Assembly: GCA_001792345.1 (NCBI GenBank) | Contig: MGGJ01000006.1 | Location: 86,656 to 120,212 of the forward strand | Origin: Candidatus Woesebacteria bacterium RIFCSPHIGHO2_01_FULL_39_32 | Lineage (GTDB): Bacteria > Patescibacteriota > Microgenomatia > UBA8517 | Reading direction: 5' to 3' | DNA length: 33,557 bases | Program-made: the position numbers and the translations under genes | Part shown: positions 27,138 to 33,557 of the stretch, piece by piece | How the letters are laid out: each line of letters begins with the position of its first letter | Numbering within the stretch: the first letter of the stretch is position 1 | Notes under the pieces: generated by a model | Databases searched by the model: none | Told to the model about the DNA's origin: nothing | What the model saw: only the letters and a program-made list of their open reading frames with translations

Positions 27138-27793
27138 TTAAACCCCTCCACCAAATCCAAAATCTCTTTTCTTGGATCTTTGGCAGTAACAATGTCAGAT
27201 GCTACAGCAACCCCAACTGCACCCAACTCCAAACTTTTTTTAACATCTTTAGCCGATTTTATACCTGCTCCAACCACAAGAGGAAGCTCTTTTTCGCGGG
27301 TTTTCGCAACAGCTTTCGCTATAATTTCAGGTTTAGTTTCCGAAACAGAGGTAGTTTTACTACCGACTAATTCGGGAGGCTCATAAGAAACATATGTGGG
27401 TCTAAGTTCAATAACCCTTTCTAATTCTCTGAGATCCCCAGCGAAAATTAAAGTTTTCAAACCGACTTCAAGGGCCCTTTGGTTGGCACGTCTTAAATCC
27501 TCAAAATTTTTAAATTTATACTCGGAGTGATTTAAAAAAGTTCCAATGGCACCGTCTTCTAAAACTGCTTCAGGTAAAACCGCTCCGGTATGGGCACCAA
27601 ACTCATATGGGTCTATATGTTGAACCCAAATTTCTAACTTTGAAATTTGAATGACTTCTTTTACATCTCCTGATTGAATAACGGGAATTATCTTAACTTG
27701 AGTTTCATGAGCGATTTCTTCTAAAATTCGCACCAACTCCAAAGCAGCAACACCGGTTCCTTGTTCGTAAGTTTTAAAATTAACGAAGATCAT
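27134..27793 (-). CDS. tpiA: Triosephosphate isomerase, archaeal-like short form
   Basis: VNFKTYEQGTG, QHIDPYEFGAHTGAVLPEAVLEDGAIGTFLNHSEYK, YVSYEPPELVG, VVGAGIKSAKDV. Confidence 0.9.
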   Translation of the reverse strand: MIFVNFKTYEQGTGVAALELVRILEEIAHETQVKIIPVIQSGDVKEVIQISKLEIWVQHIDPYEFGAHTGAVLPEAVLEDGAIGTFLNHSEYKFKNFEDLRRANQRALEVGLKTLIFAGDLRELERVIELRPTYVSYEPPELVGSKTTSVSETKPEIIAKAVAKTREKELPLVVGAGIKSAKDVKKSLELGAVGVAVASDIVTAKDPRKEILDLVEGFK

Positions 27794-27799
27794 ATTAGG

Positions 27800-28051
27800 C
27801 TAGCTAATACCCAACATTTCATTCACTCTATTTTTGTCAAAACCGATTATAGTTCCTTTTGTACCATCATCCTTAACTACCAATGTAAAAGGTACTCCTA
27901 AAAACCCACCCGAGACTTTAGACATTTCTTCTCTCGCTACATCATCCTGATCGACCAGTTTCTCCGAATAGGTAATATTTTTACTCTCCAAATAGTCCTT
28001 TAACATTTTACAATAAGGACAAGTTACGGTTGTATAAACAATCACTTGCAT
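27800..28051 (-). CDS. Glutaredoxin-like protein
   Basis: VIVYTTVTCPYCKMLKDYLESKNI with CPYC; internal ATG at 28051 is the likelier start. Confidence 0.85.
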   Translation of the reverse strand: MQVIVYTTVTCPYCKMLKDYLESKNITYSEKLVDQDDVAREEMSKVSGGFLGVPFTLVVKDDGTKGTIIGFDKNRVNEMLGIS

Positions 28052-28084
28052 AAAAGTCACCACCTCTCGAAAATAAACTTTAAT

Positions 28085-28156
28085 AACTACCAATAAGTAC
28101 CAATTTCAAATAAATACCAATTTCCAAAGAATTTTCATTGGTCATTGGACTATTGG
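28085..28156. repeat. Imperfect inverted repeat of ACCAAT/ATTGGT units
   Basis: ACCAATAAGTACCAATTTC...ATACCAATTTCC...CATTGGTCATTGGACTATTGGTTTATT. Confidence 0.5.
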
Positions 28157-28157
28157 T

Positions 28158-28592
28158 TTATTCTACCTCTAAACTTCCTTCCATACCTTGAGCTCTATGA
28201 TTTCCTACGCTGCAATAGAAATTAAATGTCCCGCTCTCGCTTGCAGTAAATTCTACAGTTGTACTCTCACCTGGTGAAATTGTATCAGAAGCAACGTTAA
28301 GTCCATCGAAAGTTATGTTGTGAGGAAAACTACCGGCATTTGTAAAACTTACTCGGACTTTTTCCCCAGCTTTAACAGAAATACTTGAGGGTGTAAATGA
28401 AAATTCTTTACCCTCAAGCTGTACTGCTCTAACGCTCGTCACGACTTCACCTCCATTGAAAGGTACCTCTCTCGTAACGGAACCAGGAGCCGGCAAAGTT
28501 TTCGTTCTACCGACAAAAAGAAAGTATCCTCCTACGAGTAAGACTACCAAAATAATTATTATTAACAGTCCTTTATTTTGCATTAGCATCAC
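28158..28592 (-). CDS. Exported cupredoxin-domain protein
   Basis: N-terminal TM, FPHNITFDG and FYCSVGNHRAQGMEG copper ligand motifs. Confidence 0.85.
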   Translation of the reverse strand: MMLMQNKGLLIIIILVVLLVGGYFLFVGRTKTLPAPGSVTREVPFNGGEVVTSVRAVQLEGKEFSFTPSSISVKAGEKVRVSFTNAGSFPHNITFDGLNVASDTISPGESTTVEFTASESGTFNFYCSVGNHRAQGMEGSLEVE

Positions 28593-28600
28593 CCCCCATT

Positions 28601-29332
28601 TTAAGTAAACAAGAAACTAATATATTTAAACCAACCCGGAGCTTCCAAATCTAGCACTTCTCCGGTTGATGCCGAAACAAAAAGCGTTACGGGTATAGAA
28701 TAATCATATGTCTTAAAGAGACTAAACACCTTTTCTCCTTGAATTGAATATTGGAGTTCCTGTTCCTTTTCGAATACTTCGATTTTCGGCTCGGTAATTC
28801 GATTCATTAAATTCGTACGTAGTGCCGACTCTACTGCTTCAATAGGAAAAACCGAAATGAACTTAGCTCCACTCGGAGTTTCCAAGGAGATTTGCGCTCT
28901 TTCAGAGTCAACGCTTACTGGATAAGTGGTTTCCGCACTAACTCCCTTTTGACTTAGAGTAAACTTATCGTCTCTTATTCCAATTACTAATTTTTGAACT
29001 TCAGCTCTTTCCTCTATCTCAACAAGGTTATTGCGCCAACCGGTGACGTCCAATTCTCTGGTTTCATTATCCGAAGAAACGAGAAGGCTAACTTTTCCAT
29101 CAGTCCTTTCCAGGCTCACCACAGACGATGAAGGAGGAGTTGTTTCCGCAGCTTTCTTAACTTCAATTGAGGAATGGCGAGGAATATCAAGAGCAAGACC
29201 GTCTTTTTCAGACAGTACATTCCAAACAACCTTGCCTGTATTGTCTATGACTATTAAGGATGCATAAGAAAGAGCCGTGCTAGAAACAAAAATTAAAGAA
29301 GATAAAATTAATATGGCAGCTATTCTTTTCAC
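28601..29332 (-). CDS. Exported hypothetical protein
   Basis: Signal peptide; full ORF in a co-directional run. Confidence 0.6.
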   Translation of the reverse strand: MKRIAAILILSSLIFVSSTALSYASLIVIDNTGKVVWNVLSEKDGLALDIPRHSSIEVKKAAETTPPSSSVVSLERTDGKVSLLVSSDNETRELDVTGWRNNLVEIEERAEVQKLVIGIRDDKFTLSQKGVSAETTYPVSVDSERAQISLETPSGAKFISVFPIEAVESALRTNLMNRITEPKIEVFEKEQELQYSIQGEKVFSLFKTYDYSIPVTLFVSASTGEVLDLEAPGWFKYISFLFT

Positions 29333-29356
29333 TTAATTCAAGGATATCACAAACAA

Positions 29357-29860
29357 CTAGAAGTTTCCCTCTATAATGACTTTTTCAGGAGTATTATCAG
29401 CCTTCTTTTCAAGTGTGATAATTACTTTACTGTGGTCGGAATAATCTACCTTTGATTCAAAACTAAGAGTCCAGCCACCTTTGGTAAGTTGTGGACGTCC
29501 TGTGGAAATAACCGAATAATTTTCAGAACCTTCTTCGCCTCTAACTAACCAAGCTTGATAAAAAGTTCCATCTTCAGGATCCACCAAGTCTGATATTATT
29601 GCGTGAGTAAATGTAGAATTTTCAAATTTGCGAGTCGCGATTCCTGAAGCAGTTCCCCCTAAAACGTCCTTCAATTCAGCTTTATCGATATCTTCAGGTA
29701 TCTCTATTTTAAATTTATCCTCCAGTGTTTCCTCGACTGATTTGGTGAGAGTCTCGGGAACCTTTAATTCCTCTAAACGTCGATTTCTTCTATTCCAGTA
29801 AATTACACCCACAAGTAAAAGAAGTATCACTGAACCAATTACTATATCCCTTCTTTTCAT
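29357..29860 (-). CDS. Membrane-anchored protein with RskA-like (anti-sigma K) extracellular domain
   Basis: Single TM; DPEDGTFYQAWLVRG...STGRPQLTKGGWTLSFES resembles the RskA C-terminal domain. Confidence 0.55.
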   Translation of the reverse strand: MKRRDIVIGSVILLLLVGVIYWNRRNRRLEELKVPETLTKSVEETLEDKFKIEIPEDIDKAELKDVLGGTASGIATRKFENSTFTHAIISDLVDPEDGTFYQAWLVRGEEGSENYSVISTGRPQLTKGGWTLSFESKVDYSDHSKVIITLEKKADNTPEKVIIEGNF

Positions 29861-29938
29861 TGAATTTAAAATACCAAATCAAACACTATATGTCAAACAA
29901 TTTTTTTCCCGCATTATCTCCGCACTATTTCCGCAGCA

Positions 29939-30112
29939 TTAACTCGTCTTTAAATACAAACCAAATAAAGAAAGGACAGCCGCAACCAAGAGCCACTGAG
30001 TTGAAGCAAGCCAAATGTCAGTCCCTAAATAGCCTACTCCCGCAAGTGCAACAGCAACTACTGCCCCACCCATAAGCACTTGAGAGAACATTCGCATATC
30101 CTTTTTGGCCAT
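29939..30112 (-). CDS. Small membrane protein, 57 aa (below the supplied ORF cutoff)
   Basis: MAKKDMRMFSQVLMGGAVVAVALAGVGYLGTDIWLASTQWLLVAAVLSLFGLYLKTS*; fits the gap between neighbours. Confidence 0.6.
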   Translation of the reverse strand: MAKKDMRMFSQVLMGGAVVAVALAGVGYLGTDIWLASTQWLLVAAVLSLFGLYLKTS

Positions 30113-30126
30113 AAATATTCACCCCC

Positions 30127-30651
30127 TTAACTTAGAACAAAATTTCTAAGTAAATAACCCACCGTAAATGCTACAAAAGACGCAAAACCCCCTACTGTGA
30201 ATGTTTCAACTCCACTTTGGAAAACATTCCTTTTAGTGTAAATAGTTCGAAGAATCCCGACTAAGAAAAGTGAAAACCCAACTAATATTGTTGAGGCGAT
30301 AAAAGGAGATTGAATATGAAATAAAAACGGAACCAAGGGTATCAAACCAGCGATGTCGAACGCGAAAAAAGTTACAAACCCATGCTTTAAGGGAGACCCT
30401 TCCTGGCTTCCATCTTTTCCCTTAGTCTCTTCGTATTGAATTTCACTTTTTACTCCTAAGTAATTGCCTGCTGACATCGAAAAACCGTCAGCAAAAAGGT
30501 TGGCAAATCCCAAAATTAAAACTATGTTAGGATCCAAGCCTGCTCCAGCCGAACCAGCGACAACTGCAAATGTTGTTACAACGCCATCGCTTGCTGCAAA
30601 AACTGCATCTGAAAGATATTCTCCCCTTTCATGAATAGTCAAACGCGCCAT
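30127..30651 (-). CDS. VIT1/CCC1 transporter family protein
   Basis: DAVFAASDGVVTTFAVVAGSAGAGL, GFANLFADGFSMSAGNYLGVKSE. Confidence 0.88.
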   Translation of the reverse strand: MARLTIHERGEYLSDAVFAASDGVVTTFAVVAGSAGAGLDPNIVLILGFANLFADGFSMSAGNYLGVKSEIQYEETKGKDGSQEGSPLKHGFVTFFAFDIAGLIPLVPFLFHIQSPFIASTILVGFSLFLVGILRTIYTKRNVFQSGVETFTVGGFASFVAFTVGYLLRNFVLS

Positions 30652-30714
30652 CGTATATCATGTTAGCATAAAATTCCTCTTGCAATGAATAAGGCTTTAT
30701 TTAATAATGATTTC

Positions 30715-30850
30715 AGAGATTGTGTTTAAGGAAATGGGTGTAACTCCCACGCTGTGCCGCAACTGTAAGGTACGTTTAGTTTACATGAACGTACTAAAGC
30801 CAGAAAACTAGCAATCTATAGCCCTGAACAAAGTCGAAGGGTATCCCGTA
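30715..30850 (+). promoter_or_regulatory. Cobalamin riboswitch
   Basis: AAGGAAATGGGTGTAACTCCCACGCTGTGCCGCAACTGTAA ... AAGCCAGAAAACTAGC matches the cobalamin aptamer core. Confidence 0.85.
30770..30794 (+). repeat. Hairpin element GTACGTTTAGTTTACATGAACGTAC in the riboswitch variable arm
   Basis: Core ACGTTTAGTTTACATGAACGT differs at one position from 1875-1895. Confidence 0.75.
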
Positions 30851-30860
30851 GCAGGAAAAC

Positions 30861-31292
30861 ATGAATAAAAAATTCTTTCTTTTCGTTCTCGCAGCCGCAG
30901 GAGTTATTCTCACAGCTTTCTTTCTCATACCTAAATATCAACCAACACAACTTCCTGTTGCTACACCAACCCCTGAAATTAGTTTGAAAAGTGCAACGTT
31001 GGTTATAGATTATGGCGAAGACAACCCTTCAACTTACTCAATAGAATTAACAAACGATTCAACCGCCCTTAGCGTACTCAAGAGTATTTCTGAAAAAGAA
31101 AATGTTCCTCTTGAAACTCAGCAATATGACTTCGGGGTATTCGTAAAATCAATCGGGGGTAAAGCATCCTCTGCCGAAACGGCTTGGATTTATTTCGTAA
31201 ATGGTGAGTCGGGAACAATTGCTGCCGATCAAATGAAAATAAATCCAGCTGATACAGTCGAGTGGAAATACATCCTTCTTTCGGAGGAATAG
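30861..31292 (+). CDS. DUF4430 (transcobalamin C-terminal-like) lipoprotein/surface protein
   Basis: ALSVLKSISEKENVPLE...FGVFVKSIGGKAS...AWIYFVNGESGTIAADQMKINPADTVEWKY. Confidence 0.85.
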   Translation: MNKKFFLFVLAAAGVILTAFFLIPKYQPTQLPVATPTPEISLKSATLVIDYGEDNPSTYSIELTNDSTALSVLKSISEKENVPLETQQYDFGVFVKSIGGKASSAETAWIYFVNGESGTIAADQMKINPADTVEWKYILLSEE

Positions 31293-31295
31293 TCA

Positions 31296-31838
31296 ATGAA
31301 AAAACTATCGTTTCTTTTTATCTTATTTTTTCTTGCTTTCGGTGAAAGAGTCCTTTTCGACTTCGGACCAAACATCGAGTTGGTAACTACGGCGCTTATT
31401 CTCTCCTCTTTTTATGTCGGAAGAAAAAAGAGCTTTTGGCTCATTTTTGCCATCATGCTTTTTTCTGACTTAATAATTGGAAATACTAATATTTTTATCT
31501 TTACTTGGACTGGATTTCTTCTTCCTGCTTTCGTAATACGATATTTTTCTATACCTAAGAGTTCATCTAGAACAAAAGCTACAACAGGCACCATTGCTGG
31601 AATCTTATCAAATGGATTTTTCTTTATCTGGACGAACTTTGGAGTATGGCTTCTTTCAAGTATGTATCCAAAAACCGCACCAGGATTATTAATGTCCTAC
31701 ATTAACGCTTTACCATTTTTACGATATCAACTAACAAGCACTCTTATCTTTGTACCTCTTGGTTTTATTTTAACCGAAACCACAATTAGCTTAATAAAAA
31801 ATTATCGAGCACGGATCCGTGTTCAAGGAATTGGTTGA
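31296..31838 (+). CDS. ECF transporter S component-like/DUF6580 membrane protein
   Basis: Polytopic; FSDLIIGN, FIWTNFGVWLLSSMYPKTAPGLLMSYINALPFLRYQL. Confidence 0.7.
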   Translation: MKKLSFLFILFFLAFGERVLFDFGPNIELVTTALILSSFYVGRKKSFWLIFAIMLFSDLIIGNTNIFIFTWTGFLLPAFVIRYFSIPKSSSRTKATTGTIAGILSNGFFFIWTNFGVWLLSSMYPKTAPGLLMSYINALPFLRYQLTSTLIFVPLGFILTETTISLIKNYRARIRVQGIG

Positions 31839-31900
31839 AATTACCAAACTGTCTCGCAACCGTCATAGTCGGAAAACTAGCGGATTCGAAGTATCCCGAA
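31808..31900 (+). promoter_or_regulatory. Second, compact cobalamin riboswitch
   Basis: AAGGAATTGGTTGAAATTACCAAACTGTCTCGCAACCGTCATAGTCGGAAAACTAGCGG matches the core with almost no P8 arm. Confidence 0.82.
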
Positions 31901-31909
31901 GAGGTGAAA

Positions 31910-32776
31910 ATGCTTACCGAATCCGAACTGCCATTCGTAAGAAGTGTTCTAGCAAATCCTCCCAAGCAAAGGGTCGAAGAAGTTGCTTCGCAAAGCCTAG
32001 AAACCAATAGAATTCCCGATACCTACATTTATAAAGTCGTAGGCGGAAAGTTTTATACTCCAGGGGGAGTGCTTATCGAAGAAAAAATTGATAAAAGTAC
32101 TATTTTAGGACAAACAGAATTCGTCGCTTTTCAAGAAATACAAAAATGGGCGGATGGACAAAATGGTGGATTTTGTGTCTGGTTTTCTCCTCCCTACCCC
32201 GAAATCTATCCTGTTTCTAAAATCATCATTCAGGAAATAGGAAATTTCGATAACCAAAAAATGGTAATAAATAGAGCGATTGTCCTAGACAATGATTCCG
32301 AAGAGCTTCTTGATTTAGCACAACAACTGACACAAGATAGAATCGAAAATTCAGAATATCTCAGGATCACACCAATATTTCCGGATAGAGATAAATTCAT
32401 CTCCTGGTTTCAAAACCTAGCCCTTTATACCAACCAAGTAGATCTAATCAAAAACGGAGTGGATGTTGATGTTAAAACTGATACTTACGCCAAGCTGTCT
32501 GATATAGAAAAATCGGTATCAATTGCTGGACAAAACCAAATACAAGATCAAATTTACCAAGTTGCTTATAAACAAGGTTTAATTGGAAGCGCTTCCGAGA
32601 GTTGCCCGAAAATTTTAAAAACTGTATTTAACGCCGTCTACGAGGATTCAATTGTTTTAAATCCGGGTGAATCAAAATATGTTAAAAATTGCGGTAACTG
32701 CGGAACAACCATCGAATCAGTAATTTCAAAAGGATATCGTTGCAAATCCTGTGGCGGTGAATATAAGGGGTGTTGA
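31910..32776 (+). CDS. Uncharacterised protein with C-terminal zinc ribbon, downstream of a cobalamin riboswitch
   Basis: ATG at 31910 after GAGGTG; C-terminus CGNCGTTIESVISKGYRCKSCGGEYKGC. Confidence 0.75.
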   Translation: MLTESELPFVRSVLANPPKQRVEEVASQSLETNRIPDTYIYKVVGGKFYTPGGVLIEEKIDKSTILGQTEFVAFQEIQKWADGQNGGFCVWFSPPYPEIYPVSKIIIQEIGNFDNQKMVINRAIVLDNDSEELLDLAQQLTQDRIENSEYLRITPIFPDRDKFISWFQNLALYTNQVDLIKNGVDVDVKTDTYAKLSDIEKSVSIAGQNQIQDQIYQVAYKQGLIGSASESCPKILKTVFNAVYEDSIVLNPGESKYVKNCGNCGTTIESVISKGYRCKSCGGEYKGC

Positions 32777-32821
32777 GACTATGGATTAGATCGCACGAGA
32801 TTGATATAATATGCCTTGCGA

Positions 32822-32843
32822 TTCCGATTTTTGAAAATCGGAA
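32822..32843. repeat. Short palindrome in the tRNA leader
   Basis: TTCCGATTTTTGAAAATCGGAA, 10-bp arms. Confidence 0.6.
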
Positions 32844-32868
32844 ATTGTAAATTGAAAATTAAATATAT

Positions 32869-32943
32869 TCCCCTGTAGCTCAATGGTAGAGCGTCCGACT
32901 GTTAATCGGCAGGTTGTAGGTTCGAGTCCTACCGGGGGAGCCA
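32869..32943 (+). tRNA. tRNA-Asn (GTT)
   Basis: Cloverleaf TCCCCTG...CGACTGTTAATCG...GGTTCGAGTCC...CGGGGGAGCCA; encoded CCA; TATAAT at 32805-32810. Confidence 0.95.
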
Positions 32944-33557
32944 GATTGTATGTTGTGAGTTTGTTGCCTCGGCGCTTCGCGCCTCGGCAGGCAGGTTGTA
33001 TAGTATTTGCCAAGATTTTTTGGGTTCAATCGCCACCTTTTGCGAAAGCAAAACGCGGTTCGAGCTAATCCTTTTGATAAAATCCCGCCCCGCGACGGGA
33101 TTTTCTTGCAAAGCGATAATTTTGGCTTGTTGAGCCGCTAAAATGAATTGTCTGGCTGGTTCGAGCCAATGATTGCCGTTTCGCTCAAAATCCTTCAGTT
33201 TTTCGGAAAGCTCGGCTTTTTCGGTGATGATTTTTTCCTTTTTGGCGATGTATTCCTCGCGGGAAATTGTGCCGTCTAAATGAGCGTCCAAAAGCAAATC
33301 GAGCTTTCCTTCAAGCTCTTTTATTTTGTCTTTGAGATTTTGAGCGAAAACGGCTCCGCTTTGGGCGGCTTCTGCTTCTTCTTTGTTTAGCTCACCCAAC
33401 ATCCACTCCGCCCAAGCGGAAGACAAAGAAACTTTTTGAAGCTCGTTTGCGACTTCCTCGGCCAAAACTTCCTCACGGATATATTTTTGCGAACATTTTT
33501 TATCCCGCTTTTTGGTGCAACGATAATAGCTATGTCCTTTTTGTGTTTCGGAAGTGA
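32929..33557 (-). CDS. Serine recombinase C-terminal part (zinc ribbon plus coiled coil), truncated by the window edge
   Basis: Reads TSETQKGHSYYRCTKKRDKKCSQKYIREEVLAEEVANELQKV... from the right edge in the frame of the 178-aa ORF. Confidence 0.78.
   Translation of the reverse strand, partial: TSETQKGHSYYRCTKKRDKKCSQKYIREEVLAEEVANELQKVSLSSAWAEWMLGELNKEEAEAAQSGAVFAQNLKDKIKELEGKLDLLLDAHLDGTISREEYIAKKEKIITEKAELSEKLKDFERNGNHWLEPARQFILAAQQAKIIALQENPVAGRDFIKRISSNRVLLSQKVAIEPKKSWQILYNLPAEARSAEATNSQHTIWLPR
32965..32992. repeat. Palindromic element at the recombinase 3' end
   Basis: TGCCTCGGCGCTTCGCGCCTCGGCAGGC; GGCGC-TTC-GCGCC with outer GCCT/AGGC. Confidence 0.65.

Noticed and set aside
32786-33013. 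75-aa minus-strand ORF and the 32883 plus-strand ORF over the tRNA
   Set aside because: PPVGLEPTTCRLTVGRSTIELQG is a typical spurious translation of tRNA antisense; the tRNA-Asn explains the sequence.
1-33557. CRISPR array, rRNA operon or Cas/defence cluster
   Set aside because: No regularly spaced repeat-spacer pattern, no rRNA segments and no cas-like ORFs seen.

Overview
The window resembles a Patescibacteria/CPR (Microgenomates-like) chromosome segment; this taxonomic reading is inferred from gene content and repeat style. From left to right it contains: a tandem array of paralogous one-TM surface proteins, interrupted by an AbrB/Doc-type toxin-antitoxin pair; a PBP1A and a class A beta-lactamase-like protein; a P-loop protein coupled to a degenerate ATPase/winged-helix regulator; a GC-rich cassette with a structured-looking leader and a secreted orphan protein; and a central carbon cluster (GyaR-like, PfkB, class I FBA, split transketolase, RPE, GAPDH, PGK, RpiB, archaeal-type TIM). 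The right end has redox and membrane genes, a two-riboswitch cobalamin locus (DUF4430 protein, ECF-S/DUF6580-like protein, and an unknown zinc-ribbon protein), tRNA-Asn and the 3' part of a serine recombinase gene. The most interesting signals are: (1) a predicted B12 capture/uptake locus with two compact cobalamin riboswitches and an uncharacterised target; (2) a 25-nt hairpin element found both in frame inside a surface-protein gene and in the variable arm of the first riboswitch; (3) a four-helix-bundle gene framed by about 30-bp inverted repeats, with a gene-less copy of the same repeat about 3.5 kb away; (4) palindromic elements in frame inside GAPDH, PGK and RpiB; (5) the GC-rich cassette with a structured leader beside a regulator that has 11-bp direct repeats upstream. 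Everything was read by eye; no database or folding program was run.
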